In this document: positions 1-9,480 of the stretch, piece by piece | Layout of the letters: each line of letters begins with the position of its first letter | Numbering within the stretch: position 1 is the stretch's first letter | Assembly: GCA_009841235.1 (NCBI GenBank) | Contig: VXMH01000023.1 | Coordinates: 31,086-95,085, forward strand | From: Caldilineaceae bacterium SB0661_bin_32 | GTDB lineage: Bacteria; Chloroflexota; Anaerolineae; Caldilineales; Caldilineaceae | Reading direction: 5' to 3' | DNA length: 64,000 nt | Made by a program: the position numbers and the translations under genes | The notes under the pieces: model-generated | What the model saw: the letters and a program-made list of their open reading frames with translations, nothing else | Database searches by the model: none | Told to the model about the DNA's origin: nothing

Positions 1-30
1 CCGTCCACATCAAGACGCGACAGGCAGGAG

Positions 31-1383
31 CTACAGGTTGCCGATCGCCTGGATCAGGTGGCCGGTGTAGAGAATTGACCGCATGTAATCTTCGACGAAA
101 ATGTTTTCGTTGGGCGCGTGGAGATTTGAATTGGGGTTCCCGACGCCGCCGCCCGAGATGCCGGGGATTCCGAAGGTCCCGCACAGCTGGTACATCGGTC
201 CGCCGCCGGCTGAAGAGGGATATACGACCGGCTCGGCGCCGAAGATGTCGCGGGCCACGGAGATGCTGGCCTGGACCCAGGGATGGTCGACCTGCGACCG
301 GTAGGGCCAGAGCTGCGCCAGGAGCTCGACGTTGACGTCGGTGAATCCGCGGCGGTCGAGGTGCTCTCTGACAAGGCGGAGCACCAGTTCGGGGTTCAGG
401 TCGGGGACAAGACGGAAATCGACCTTGGCCGAGGCCTGGTTGGGAAGGACGGTCTTGAGACCGGGGCCGGTGTAGCCGGTCAGGAAGCCGCAGATGGTAC
501 AGGTCGGGTCGAACAGGAGCTGCTTGACAATGTCCGGACCGGTTGCTCCCTTCAGAAACGAACTGATGCCGAAGTCCTGCTTGTTCTGCTCCTCATCGAA
601 GGGGATCCCCCGGATGTATTCCAACTCGTCTGCGGTGGGCTTTACAACGTGGTCCATGAGGCCGTCAACGGTGATGTTCTCGTTCTCGTCTTTGAGGCTG
701 GCGAGTGCCCAGATGAGCCGCCATGCCGGATTGCCGACGATGGGGGCATTCATGGAGTGGAGATCGCTGCTTGCGCCGCTGACGGAAAGGCCGAGGTAGG
801 CGATTCCTTTCATGCCGAGAGAGATGACCGGCCTGCCGGCGCCGTCCCGCCTTCCCCCTTCCCACAGGCAGGCGTCGGCGCCATCCAGGAGATCGCGATT
901 TTCCTCGACGAAGCGGCCCAGGTTGGGGCTGCCGATCTCCTCCTCTCCCTCGACGATCCACTTGATGCGGAAGGGCAGATCGCCGATCTCCTGCTGGTAG
1001 GCCTCGATGGCCTGGACGCGCGCCATCCAGGGGCCCTTGTTGTCGGAGACGCCGCGGGCCCAGACGCGGCCGTCGCGGATCTCGGCGTCGAAGGGGCCGG
1101 AATCCCACAGGTCCAGGGGTTCAGGCGGCTGGACGTCGTAGTGGTTGTAGATCATTAACGTCTTGTCGCCGGACCCCATTTCACCGTAGACGACGGGCGC
1201 CCCACCGTCTACGGAGATAACTCTGGACTCGAATCCAACGTTGCGCAGCCGGTCGCTGACCCATTCGGCGGTCTCATCTATGCCTATATCCTGCGCGATT
1301 ATGCTTGGTTTGCGGCAGAACTCCTGGAGTTCAGCGAGAAAGCGCTCCTGATTGTCCTGGACGTTGGCTTCAAAGCGGTCCAT
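31..1383 (-). CDS. M20 family metallopeptidase (dipeptidase / amidohydrolase)
   Basis: Cytoplasmic di-zinc hydrolase of the M20 (CNDP/ArgE/DapE) family, likely cleaving dipeptides or N-acylated amino acids. The expected metal-site motifs appear in order: YNHYDVQP near residue 85, RGVSDNKGP near 115, EGEEEIGSPNL with the catalytic Glu pair near 147, LHSMN near 210 and a C-terminal HAPNEN. The open frame extends upstream to 1446, but I chose the ATG at 1383 because a CAGGAGAT ribosome-binding site lies just upstream and the longer N-terminus looks unlike the family; this gives 450 aa, normal for M20. It is the last gene of the minus-strand cluster starting near 15.7 kb, 157 bp downstream of a racemase-family gene. 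Substrate is unknown; N-carbamoyl or peptide substrates are both compatible with its neighbours. Confidence 0.9.
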   Translation of the reverse strand: MDRFEANVQDNQERFLAELQEFCRKPSIIAQDIGIDETAEWVSDRLRNVGFESRVISVDGGAPVVYGEMGSGDKTLMIYNHYDVQPPEPLDLWDSGPFDAEIRDGRVWARGVSDNKGPWMARVQAIEAYQQEIGDLPFRIKWIVEGEEEIGSPNLGRFVEENRDLLDGADACLWEGGRRDGAGRPVISLGMKGIAYLGLSVSGASSDLHSMNAPIVGNPAWRLIWALASLKDENENITVDGLMDHVVKPTADELEYIRGIPFDEEQNKQDFGISSFLKGATGPDIVKQLLFDPTCTICGFLTGYTGPGLKTVLPNQASAKVDFRLVPDLNPELVLRLVREHLDRRGFTDVNVELLAQLWPYRSQVDHPWVQASISVARDIFGAEPVVYPSSAGGGPMYQLCGTFGIPGISGGGVGNPNSNLHAPNENIFVEDYMRSILYTGHLIQAIGNL

Positions 1384-1540
1384 GGGGATCTCCTGTGGTT
1401 CGATTGCAGGGGTTGCCAGGGGCAGATTGTTGCGCTGCCCCTGCAATTGTCTCTATGGATATTTTCCTTATCCGAAAGATGGTCTTCAGTTCTTGCGAAA
1501 GCGGTCCGTTTTTTTTCGACAACCGACTATTGAACGGTTG

Positions 1541-2335
1541 TCAATTCAACGAGGGGACGGCTTCGGCCGCAACAGGGAAACGGGCGTGTCGGGCAAACGA
1601 GAGCTGAAGCTGATACTCGTTGTAGTACCTGCGTGTGGCTGCGACCATTTCGATATACTTGAGCGCGGTGATCATCGGATCGAGCACAGTAACAGGTACG
1701 GCGCGGGCGACAGGTTCAAGAAGCCCTGACCAGAGTGTGCAGGCGAAAAAGACGGCAGAAGCGCCATCCTCTTCGAGCGCGAGTCTGGCCTGATCGACGC
1801 CGTCTTCACGTGCCGCCCGGTCCATTTCCGCCACAACGATGCGGCGCAGCTCCGACTCATCCTCCTCAAACAGCCGCATGGCCATATCGGCATCGGGATG
1901 GGCGAAATGTGCCTCCCGCACGCCGGCCAGCCAGGGGGCCATATTGTATCTGTGGACCAGGTGGTTCCAGGAGCTGCCGTTCTTTCTCCCGGCGATAATT
2001 GTCACCCGGCCCAGTGCGGGCGCGGTGTGTGCCAGAGCTTCGAAGGGGCCAGAGACGGGGATATTGACGAGTCTCTTGGCATCTTCAACGCCCGGGTCGG
2101 CACAGCAGCCAATCGAAATGCCGTCGAACCCTTCTTTTTCGCCTTCAGTGACAGCATGGAGGAGCTGATTGGTGAAGTAGGCTGCAGGGGGAAGGTAGGG
2201 GGTCTTGGGAACATCCTTCAGACTCCTGACAACCAGCTCGGTGTCCGGGCAGGCGGCGGGCTGCAGGATGTTATAGGTGTACTCGTCGTACATGTCCGTC
2301 CCGAGCGGATTGATGTACAGGATTCGGGTTGTCAT
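1541..2335 (-). CDS. Asp/Glu/hydantoin racemase superfamily protein
   Basis: 264-aa protein of the two-cysteine Asp/Glu racemase superfamily, which includes aspartate, glutamate and hydantoin racemases, maleate isomerase and arylmalonate decarboxylase. The catalytic cysteines are visible as GCC at residues 76-78 (followed by DPG) and FACT with Cys199, each near the end of a predicted half-domain. The N-terminal ILYINP is typical of the hydantoin racemase branch. The ATG at 2335 is preceded by AAGGAG. It lies between an MFS transporter gene and an M20 hydrolase gene, so it could racemise or isomerise a product released by the hydrolases upstream. A maleate-isomerase role is also conceivable given the NicX-like genes in the same run. 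Family certain, substrate unknown. Confidence 0.82.
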   Translation of the reverse strand: MTTRILYINPLGTDMYDEYTYNILQPAACPDTELVVRSLKDVPKTPYLPPAAYFTNQLLHAVTEGEKEGFDGISIGCCADPGVEDAKRLVNIPVSGPFEALAHTAPALGRVTIIAGRKNGSSWNHLVHRYNMAPWLAGVREAHFAHPDADMAMRLFEEDESELRRIVVAEMDRAAREDGVDQARLALEEDGASAVFFACTLWSGLLEPVARAVPVTVLDPMITALKYIEMVAATRRYYNEYQLQLSFARHARFPVAAEAVPSLN

Positions 2336-2429
2336 GAGACTGCTCCTTGCTGAAATTGGGTCTGCACATTCGGCGGAACCGCCGCGTTAACCGGTCAGAC
2401 TGAAGTTTAGTTCATATCGTCGTATTCAA

Positions 2430-3692
2430 TCAAGTGGAAGGGGGCGGAAAGAGCTTGCGGAGCCTGCTTCCATAGCGTTGCCTGAACTCCGGAAGCAAGA
2501 ACGAACCCAAGCCCGTCAGCGCGGCCAGAGCGGCAAGGGCATACATGCTGGCGTTCAGTCCGAAGACATCGCCCAGCATGCCGATAGGCGTTACGAAGAG
2601 GGCGCCGATGCCCCATACCATGCCCATCATTACGCCTGAGGCCATCGCCATCCGGTCCGGGGCGAGTTCCTGGGCCAATACGGTGGCGACAGGCTGGCTT
2701 GCGAACAAGGACATACCGGCCACGATCAACATCAGGAGGCTCAGGAGGCCGTCCGTTCGGACAAAGGCAAAGATTGTCAAGGCGGAAATCAGAAGAGATA
2801 TTGCGATGACCCACGAGCCGGAGTAACGGTCGGAGAGATGGCCGCCCAGCAGTCCCCCCAGAGCGCCAAACAGCGAGAGCGCCGAAAGGCCAAGTCCTCC
2901 GATGAGAAGGGTCACGGCTCGACTGTCAACGAGAAAGATGGGCAGAAAGGTCCTGAAGCCGCCCCAGATCGCGGCCCGGAAAGTCATCAACACCGCCAGC
3001 AGGAGCAGCGGTCCGACGAAGGTCTGGGCTGCGGAAGCCAGCCGACTGCCGTTTTCGTCCTTCGATACGGACGCGGGTGACTCTTTGGGAACGTCCACGC
3101 CGATGAAGTAGTAGATGGCAGCGGCGGCTATCAGCCCGAACGGTATCATCAGGTAGGTGGAATCCAGACCGAACAGAGTGACGACGCCGACGCTCAGGAG
3201 GGGGCCGACGGCAATGCCGATGTTGCCGGCGAAGGCGAAGATGGACATGGCGGTGCCGTGCCGCCCGCCCGACGTTGCGCGGACCATCATCGCCGCATGC
3301 GGATGGAAGATGGCGTTGCTGAATCGTCCAAAGACGACGCAGACCATGAGCAGGGTGTAGGTCGGCGCGAGGCCGATGAAGCTCATGCCAAGCGCCGCGC
3401 CGATCAGTCCCAAAACCATGAACCAGGCGCGGGGGAAGCGGTCCACCAGCCAGCCGATGAAGGGCTGTACGGGCATGAGCATGAAACTGGTGAGGGAGGT
3501 GAAGAATCCCACATCGGTGAGGGACAGCGACATTCTGTCGATCAGCAGGGGCCAGAGGGGAATGAGCGTGGCGTAGTACATATCCCCCACAAGGTGGCCG
3601 AAGGAGAGAACGCCGAGTTTGAATTTATCAAGTTTGACCGCCGGCGCGGCTGACGCCGGCGGCAGCGCACCTACATTGACGTCTGAACTCAA
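2430..3692 (-). CDS. MFS transporter (fosmidomycin-resistance-like)
   Basis: 420-aa integral membrane protein with about 12 hydrophobic segments, split by a charged central loop near residues 195-225. The first half carries the MFS motif GWLVDRFPRAW between TM2 and TM3, and the second half repeats it as GHLSDRYSGSW. The GRFSNAIFHPHAA stretch resembles the Fsr (fosmidomycin resistance) branch of MFS exporters. Translation most likely begins at a TTG (3692) with a weak GGGGAT upstream; the first Met inside TM1 would be too late. It probably exports or imports a small organic acid or amide connected to the surrounding hydrolases. Direction and substrate cannot be read from sequence. Confidence 0.85.
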   Translation of the reverse strand: MSSDVNVGALPPASAAPAVKLDKFKLGVLSFGHLVGDMYYATLIPLWPLLIDRMSLSLTDVGFFTSLTSFMLMPVQPFIGWLVDRFPRAWFMVLGLIGAALGMSFIGLAPTYTLLMVCVVFGRFSNAIFHPHAAMMVRATSGGRHGTAMSIFAFAGNIGIAVGPLLSVGVVTLFGLDSTYLMIPFGLIAAAAIYYFIGVDVPKESPASVSKDENGSRLASAAQTFVGPLLLLAVLMTFRAAIWGGFRTFLPIFLVDSRAVTLLIGGLGLSALSLFGALGGLLGGHLSDRYSGSWVIAISLLISALTIFAFVRTDGLLSLLMLIVAGMSLFASQPVATVLAQELAPDRMAMASGVMMGMVWGIGALFVTPIGMLGDVFGLNASMYALAALAALTGLGSFLLPEFRQRYGSRLRKLFPPPST

Positions 3693-3775
3693 TTTTCGCT
3701 ATCCCCAATTGCGCAGGTCGGCCCTAAGATAGCAGCCAACAGACCAGATTCCGGCACAGTTCTATCCAGGCAGCG

Positions 3776-4777
3776 TCAACGTTCTCGGAAGGTGAAAGCG
3801 ATCTGTGTGCCTTCGGGCACGACCTGCGTGTAACCGACTCCGCCGGTGAAGGACCAGCAGTAGCCGTCGTAGGGCATTTTGACTTCCTCGATGAGATCGC
3901 CCCAGACGTCCATCATGTCTACGGCTGTGTCGCCCTCGCGCAGGAAGGTGCCTGGCGGGTGTTTGATCCACATCAGGCCGCCTTTGTGCGAGGTGAGGCG
4001 GTCGGCCATGTAGAAGTCGCCCTGCATTGGCGTCGTCGCCTGGGGAACGATGTCGCCCTCAAGCATGCCGATGGCCTTCATGGTGTTGGTGATCCCGATC
4101 TGGCCAGAGTTCGTGTTGTCCTCCCAGAGGAAGAAGTCGGCGATCAGCTCGGGCGTCATGGAAGGGATGCCATGGGCCAGCGAACTGCCGACGACTCCGG
4201 TTGCGGAGCGGCCGGGCGAATCGATGACTGTGAAACCCCAGGCCTCTGCCATCTTTTCCATCTCGGCCAGTACCTTTTCGTCGGGACAGGCGTCGCGGCG
4301 AATCAGGGTGAAGGGGATGGCATCGGGCGGATTGGAGTGAACGTCGATGGAGTGGGTGGCTACTTTGAGGGCTTCGCCGATCACGCCGGCCAAGCGCAGG
4401 GTGACTGTACCGCCGGAATCGGCCGGCCACATGGGAGCGGAGGACATGTTGATGCCGTCGCCCGTGGGCGCGATAACGGGAGAGAAGTAGGAGCCGACCT
4501 GGAAGGCGAAGGGGTTGCCGACGGTGATGGCAACGAGCCGTCCTTTCAGCTGTTGGGGGTCGGTCGCCCGCACTGTTTTGAGGAGGGCGCCGGTGCCGTT
4601 GATTTCGGTGCCGTGAATGGAGGCGGTAACGACCAGCGTGGGGCCGTCTTCGACGCCGTTGACGATGACAACCGGCACACCAACTTTGTTGCCGTCGGCG
4701 AGTGTGACGTGGCCGAGGTGGCCCTTCACGACTTCACCCGGCGCGGCGCTCAGGCCGGCGAGTTCAAAGTTTGCCAT
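3776..4777 (-). CDS. succinylglutamate desuccinylase / aspartoacylase family amidohydrolase
   Basis: 333-aa zinc carboxypeptidase-fold enzyme of the AstE/AspA family, which removes acyl groups from N-acyl amino acids. The zinc-site signature ASIHGTEINGTG (His and Glu ligands) is near residue 55, and the distal His ligand lies in DVHSNPPD near residue 150. The frame is open to 4843, but AAAGGAG immediately upstream of the ATG at 4777 and the start of family-like sequence at MANFELAGL make 4777 the better start. It lies between a MATE-like transporter and an MFS transporter in the long minus-strand run, consistent with hydrolysing an imported acylated amino acid or related amide. Confidence 0.85.
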   Translation of the reverse strand: MANFELAGLSAAPGEVVKGHLGHVTLADGNKVGVPVVIVNGVEDGPTLVVTASIHGTEINGTGALLKTVRATDPQQLKGRLVAITVGNPFAFQVGSYFSPVIAPTGDGINMSSAPMWPADSGGTVTLRLAGVIGEALKVATHSIDVHSNPPDAIPFTLIRRDACPDEKVLAEMEKMAEAWGFTVIDSPGRSATGVVGSSLAHGIPSMTPELIADFFLWEDNTNSGQIGITNTMKAIGMLEGDIVPQATTPMQGDFYMADRLTSHKGGLMWIKHPPGTFLREGDTAVDMMDVWGDLIEEVKMPYDGYCWSFTGGVGYTQVVPEGTQIAFTFRER

Positions 4778-4895
4778 TTCAGAAGCTCCTTTGTGTTCAT
4801 TCGCGAGTGGAGAATCGTTGAAAGTAACCGGTTCGGCCCGCATGCCTGTATTGCCGGGCGTATATGCGTGCGACGAGCCGTGCCGATTCGGGTCG

Positions 4896-6239
4896 CTAGT
4901 GTGCTCTGGTTGGCTGCAGGTCGGACAAGGTGTCAGGCGGCCGGCTGGCCGCGTTCAAGACGACGACCTCCACAGCATAAGCGAGAATAACCGAGGCGGT
5001 CCCGACAACGACCCCGGAAGCGAGACCGACCGACACGCCGATAGTCAGCGCCAGGAGCATACTGACCAGGTTGACAGCCATACCAAACTGAATACTGCGC
5101 GTGTTGTGCCGCTTGATGAGCCGGCCCCGATACAGGTTTTGCCATGCCATCAGGAAGGTAATCGGTACCATGAACTGGGCGCCGAGCACGGCCAGCGGCC
5201 TAATTTCCGCCGGCACGCCCAAGAGAACGGTAAAGTAGAAGCGGTCCAAAGGCGTGAAAACGAGTACTGCCATCACGAGGCTCAAAATTGCTCCCGAGAT
5301 CACGACGAAGCGCCGCAAGGCCTTATAAGAGCCCTCGTCCTTGAGGAGAGCGATTACGACCTCGTGAGAGGCGCGCATGGGGCTGGAGAAGAACATTCCC
5401 AGGCCAAAGGCGACAGGAAAGGCGGCAAGAGATGCGGCGGGCATGGCAGAGCGGGCTATGCCGGCGACGACAAGGGGACGGGAGATGACGCGCATGACGT
5501 CGGTTGCTGCCAGGGGCAGGTAAAAGCGCCACATACCGGCGTATGTCATGTCGGGCTGACTTTGATCGGGAGTTTCTGCTCTTCCAAAGATGTGGGTACG
5601 CACGATTGGCCGGGCCCACCAGGCGATTACGATGGCCTCGATGATCACGCTCAGGACCATTGCCAAGCCGCCGAGCGCGGCGCCGGGCAGGCCGCCCAAC
5701 CAGACGCCGGCGGCCATGGTAGCGGTCAATGTGGCGAGCCGGAACAGCGTTCCCCAGGTGATATGGCGGGTGTAGCCATGTCTGATCAGGACGCCCTGCA
5801 GGAAGCGGCGCAGACCGATGGCGGCGGGCCAGAGGAGGAGAAGCTGCATGGCGGGACGGGCGGCAGCCGCCACATCCTCGGTCAGGCCAAGGAGCGTGCG
5901 GGTCATAACGTGGTAGGCCGGTGTAAAGAAAAGCAGGGCGCTGGCTACGGTCATCAGGATCGACAGATGCAGCATGAAGCGCCAGACCAGCTGGTACATG
6001 GCGCGGTTGGAAACAAGGGCCACCCCGGTGCCCAACATGTAGATGATGGGGCTTTCCATAAGGATGGCGATCGGTTGTGCCACTCCGAAAGCGGCCAGTT
6101 CCAGCTCCGGCTGCGGCAGACGGGTGATTCCGGCACTTACAACTGGGTCTGCGATGCTCATCATCAGCCAGCTGAGCGCCAGCGGATACCAGAAGTCGAA
6201 GATATACCGCTGGCTCAGTTTTGTGGGAACCACGGGCAC
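4896..6239 (-). CDS. MATE-like (MOP superfamily) membrane transporter
   Basis: 447-aa polytopic membrane protein with roughly 11-12 hydrophobic helices and few charged residues. Repeating segments such as PIIYMLGTGVALVSNRAMY and the overall length match the MOP flippase superfamily (MATE / ankyrin-ANKH-like / polysaccharide exporters). There is no N-terminal signal peptide; the first helix begins near residue 15. Its binding-pocket residues cannot be assigned with confidence, so it could be a multidrug antiporter or a lipid-linked substrate flippase. It lies 118 bp upstream of the amidohydrolase gene on the same strand. The 236-bp space upstream of it holds a long inverted repeat. Confidence 0.7.
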   Translation of the reverse strand: MPVVPTKLSQRYIFDFWYPLALSWLMMSIADPVVSAGITRLPQPELELAAFGVAQPIAILMESPIIYMLGTGVALVSNRAMYQLVWRFMLHLSILMTVASALLFFTPAYHVMTRTLLGLTEDVAAAARPAMQLLLLWPAAIGLRRFLQGVLIRHGYTRHITWGTLFRLATLTATMAAGVWLGGLPGAALGGLAMVLSVIIEAIVIAWWARPIVRTHIFGRAETPDQSQPDMTYAGMWRFYLPLAATDVMRVISRPLVVAGIARSAMPAASLAAFPVAFGLGMFFSSPMRASHEVVIALLKDEGSYKALRRFVVISGAILSLVMAVLVFTPLDRFYFTVLLGVPAEIRPLAVLGAQFMVPITFLMAWQNLYRGRLIKRHNTRSIQFGMAVNLVSMLLALTIGVSVGLASGVVVGTASVILAYAVEVVVLNAASRPPDTLSDLQPTRAH

Positions 6240-6278
6240 GGCGGCCTTGTGACGTTCATCACGTTGAACTCTGAACAG

Positions 6279-6349
6279 GACAGTGCCGGGGACGTCGGCA
6301 ACTTCGTCGCAGGACGGCGAGTCTTGTACAAAAGGTCCCCGGCACTGTC
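6279..6349. repeat. 15-bp perfect inverted repeat in intergenic region
   Basis: The arm GACAGTGCCGGGGAC at 6279-6293 is exactly complementary to GTCCCCGGCACTGTC at 6335-6349, leaving a 41-nt loop. It lies alone in the 236-bp gap between the binding-protein gene and the MATE-like gene, both on the minus strand. It could be a strong mRNA hairpin that limits read-through into the transporter, or a small MITE-like insertion. No target-site duplication is visible at its borders and no U-tract follows on the minus strand, so a simple intrinsic terminator is unlikely. Confidence 0.75.
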
Positions 6350-6475
6350 GATATATTCGTTTCGTCCTGCATCCTCAGTTCATGGCGGTCGTTCGAGACC
6401 ACAACTTATCTGTCTTCCCGACAGGATGCAGGTCAAACCAGGCGGCGCACGACGGCTGCCTGCCTGGTCCGAAGG

Positions 6476-8206
6476 CTACTGGGAACTGTCGCGATAGAGG
6501 TGCCAGTAGCGCGTGCGGGTATCGGGGAAGGCGACATAGCCGGCGATATCAGAGCCAATGGCCAGAGTGAAGTAACGGGCGCCAATCCAGATCCAGGAAG
6601 CATTGTCGATGTGCAGGCGCTGCGCTTCACTGTACAGTTCGAAACGCGCATCTTCATCTACAGTCGTGCCGGCTTCCCTGATCAGCTCGTCAGCCTCTTC
6701 CAGGCAGACGCCGCTGTAGCGATTGCCGTAGGAGGCGCAACCCAACAGGATGTCCATGAAGTAACCGGGCTCGGCCGTCCAGGGGAAGAGAGTGTCGAGA
6801 GCCGAGGTGTGCGTTCCCTGATTCTTGCCTTCCTGATAGGCCGCGCGCGGCATGGGATTGATATTGACGGTGATGCCAGCTTCTGACAGGGCGCTCTGAA
6901 TGATCTTGGCCATGCTCGCCTGTTCGGGCGTACCAAGGTCGATATTCAGGTCGAATTCCAGGCCGTCGGCATAGCCGGCCTCGGCCAGAAGTTCCTTGGC
7001 CTTGGCAATGGCCTCTTCTTTGGGAAGATCGTAGGGCCAGTAGCTGTGGTCATAGCCGTGCACCATGGAGGGAACCGGTCCGAAACTTCGCTCAGCGCTG
7101 CCATACCAGACGTTATCGATGATGTCGTCATAGGGAATCAGGTAGGACACGGCCTGACGCACACGCTTGTCGTTGAAGGGTTCCGTGTTGTGGTTGATCG
7201 GCATAACGATCATGTCGCCGATACGCACCTGCTTTGTGCTGACATTGGCATCGCTGCGAAGATCGTTAATCTCCTTGGCCGACAGGTCCTGGGCCATGTC
7301 CACTTCGCCGGCCTTCAGCAAGAGCACGCGGTCGGCCGATTCGGGCACGACGGTAAAGATAATGCGGTTAAAGAACGGCTCCTTACCTTGCCAGTTGGGG
7401 TTGGTGCGGAACTCCATCGACTCGTTGGGGATGCGTTCGTGGATGTAGTAGGGGCCGCTGCTCGGCATGTTGGTCTTGGCGAACTCCTGGCCCCACTTGT
7501 CGCCGTCGGCTGCGCCGGCATCCATGTAGGCCTGGCTGTCGATGAGGTAGCCGAACTGGCAGCAACTCATGAAGGGCCGCAGAATGGGCGTCCAGTCTGA
7601 TGCGTTGAAGCGGAAGGTGTAGTCGTCGATCACCTCAAAGCCTTTGAGCGGCTCCTCTTTTGTAGCCAGACGCACCAGGCGGTCGAGGGAAGGCGGGACG
7701 CGCATGTTGCCGCGCCGGTCCTTATAGTAGAGGTAGTCATTGGCGGTGATCTCGTTGCCGGAAGGATAGTGTTTCATGCCCTGCGGCAGTTTGAAGGTCC
7801 ATTGTGTGCCATCCATCGAGATCACCATCGAATCGGCCAGCATCGGCTCGAAATTGAGGGCGTCGCCGACCATGCTACCGTCCTCAAGCTCGATGATGGC
7901 CGGTTGCGCCCAGCTGCCGAGGACATTGACCTGCGTCTCGGTCATGCGCGGGAAGGCGCCGGAGGCGTCCCAGTCGAGCGTAGAGAGATCCTGGCTGACG
8001 GCGACGATGAGCGTTCGATCTTCTTCGGAAGCGGAAGCGAGGGCGGCCTCGCGGCCTGTCATCCCGGATGTATCCGCGACGGCCTCGCCGGTGTCGGCCG
8101 GGGCTTCGGGGCCAACAGCGGGGGCACAGGCAGCCAGCAGCGCCACGACAAGAAGGCTGACAACAGTCACCATCAAGACACGGTGCGACATCGTTTTGCT
8201 CAGCAT
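6476..8206 (-). CDS. ABC transporter substrate-binding lipoprotein, peptide/nickel family (DppA/OppA-like)
   Basis: 576-aa family 5 extracellular solute-binding protein. Translation starts at the ATG at 8206, preceded by AAAGGAG ten bases upstream; the frame runs on to 8761 but that part overlaps the neighbouring ATPase gene and is not family-like. The first 25 residues form a signal peptide with the lipobox LLAAC, so the mature protein should be lipid-anchored on the outer face of the membrane. A poly-Ala/acidic linker follows, then the SBP_bac_5 domain. It lies downstream of, and on the same strand as, the two ATPase and two permease genes of the importer, an unusual last place for the binding-protein gene. 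Confidence 0.92.
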   Translation of the reverse strand: MLSKTMSHRVLMVTVVSLLVVALLAACAPAVGPEAPADTGEAVADTSGMTGREAALASASEEDRTLIVAVSQDLSTLDWDASGAFPRMTETQVNVLGSWAQPAIIELEDGSMVGDALNFEPMLADSMVISMDGTQWTFKLPQGMKHYPSGNEITANDYLYYKDRRGNMRVPPSLDRLVRLATKEEPLKGFEVIDDYTFRFNASDWTPILRPFMSCCQFGYLIDSQAYMDAGAADGDKWGQEFAKTNMPSSGPYYIHERIPNESMEFRTNPNWQGKEPFFNRIIFTVVPESADRVLLLKAGEVDMAQDLSAKEINDLRSDANVSTKQVRIGDMIVMPINHNTEPFNDKRVRQAVSYLIPYDDIIDNVWYGSAERSFGPVPSMVHGYDHSYWPYDLPKEEAIAKAKELLAEAGYADGLEFDLNIDLGTPEQASMAKIIQSALSEAGITVNINPMPRAAYQEGKNQGTHTSALDTLFPWTAEPGYFMDILLGCASYGNRYSGVCLEEADELIREAGTTVDEDARFELYSEAQRLHIDNASWIWIGARYFTLAIGSDIAGYVAFPDTRTRYWHLYRDSSQ

Positions 8207-8384
8207 GTCTGCAAACTCCTTTCGGCAAGAGTGCTTCAGGAAGCGCCAGCTCGCTATCCACTTTGTCTGTCGGATTGTTTGGTAAAGTCCTGACAGCTGG
8301 ATCAGGACGCTGTTATCGGGCGGCGGTCGGTCTTTTCCGCCAGGTGAAACAGGATGGCTTTCCCGGCCATACACGATCATGCGC

Positions 8385-9416
8385 CTAGGCAAGCTGTGAC
8401 AGGGCGGCGGGGGTGTTGCCTCCGCCAAGACGGACATTCTCATCGACGAGGATACAGGCGGCTTTGTGCGACTCGCCGACCTGCAGAAGCGGAGGCCCCG
8501 GTTCCAGGCAGGCGTCTCGCCGGTATGGGCAGCGGGAATAGAGCCGGCAGCCGGGGGGCAGGTCGATTGGGCTGGGCACCTCCCCAGGCAGTTTGAGCCG
8601 CTCCTTGCCGCGCTGCGCCGGGTCGGGAATCGGAACTGCCGATAGCAGGGCCTGGGTGTAGGGATGGGCTGGTGAGCCAAATATGTCCTCTGTACTCCCA
8701 ATTTCGACGATGCGTCCCAGGTACATGACGGCGACCTGGTTGCAGGTATGTTTGATGACACTAAGGTCGTGGGAGATGAAGAGATAGGTCAGGCCCATCT
8801 CTTCCTGCAACTGTGTGAGCAGGCGCAGAATCTGGCCGCGAACAGATACATCGAGCGCGGAGGTCGGTTCGTCGAGAACGATGAAGTCGGGATGGGTGGC
8901 TATGGCGCGGGCGACGCCGATCCGCTGCTGCTGGCCCCCGCTGAACTGGTGTGGATAGCGGGTGAGGTGGTCGGGCTGCAGGCCGACCTGGGAAAGCAGC
9001 TGGCGGACGCGCTGGTCCTTCTCGTGCGCGTTCAGATTGGTATGCAGATCGAGCGGCTCGCGCAGGATGGCGCCGATGGTCATGCGGGGCGTCAGCGATC
9101 CGCCGGGGTCCTGAAAGACCATCTGCATGCGGCCGCGCATCTGAGCGACCTGCTCGGATTTGAGGTCGGTGAGATTGTGTTCTCCCATTCGGATTTCGCC
9201 GGAGGTCGGTTCGATCAAGCGCAGGAGGCAGCGTCCGGCGGTCGTCTTGCCGCAGCCGCTTTCGCCTACCAATCCCATGGTGGCGCCTTTGGGGATGTCG
9301 AACGAAATATCGTCAACGGCGCGCAGGCGGACATGGGAAAACATGCCGATGCGAATCGGAAAATCTTTGCGCAGGTTTCGGATCTGTACGAAGGCTTCGC
9401 CGTTTGCTTTCGTCAT
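8385..9416 (-). CDS. oligopeptide/dipeptide ABC transporter ATP-binding protein (DppF/OppF-like)
   Basis: 343-aa nucleotide-binding subunit that energises peptide import. Visible motifs are Walker [10 protein letters not shown] (about residues 53-61), the ABC signature FSGGQQQR (about 158), Walker [13 protein letters not shown] (about 179) and the switch His in FISHDLSV. The C-terminal oligopeptide-transporter extension includes [14 protein letters not shown], a Cys pattern usual for OppF/DppF. It is one of a heterodimeric ATPase pair with the next upstream gene, 64 bp away. The start at 9416 lacks a clear Shine-Dalgarno sequence. Confidence 0.93.
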   Translation of the reverse strand: MTKANGEAFVQIRNLRKDFPIRIGMFSHVRLRAVDDISFDIPKGATMGLVGESGCGKTTAGRCLLRLIEPTSGEIRMGEHNLTDLKSEQVAQMRGRMQMVFQDPGGSLTPRMTIGAILREPLDLHTNLNAHEKDQRVRQLLSQVGLQPDHLTRYPHQFSGGQQQRIGVARAIATHPDFIVLDEPTSALDVSVRGQILRLLTQLQEEMGLTYLFISHDLSVIKHTCNQVAVMYLGRIVEIGSTEDIFGSPAHPYTQALLSAVPIPDPAQRGKERLKLPGEVPSPIDLPPGCRLYSRCPYRRDACLEPGPPLLQVGESHKAACILVDENVRLGGGNTPAALSQLA

Positions 9417-9480
9417 AACGGGTCTTTGGGTCAGGGACTTCTATTCAAGCGAGCTACGGCATCAAACCAGTGATGCCGGA

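Noticed and set aside
4617..6497. 626-codon open frame on the plus strand
   Set aside because: It lies opposite the MATE-like transporter and part of the amidohydrolase; composition is low-complexity His/Gly/Gln-rich and it has no domain or ribosome-binding site. It is a GC-driven shadow.
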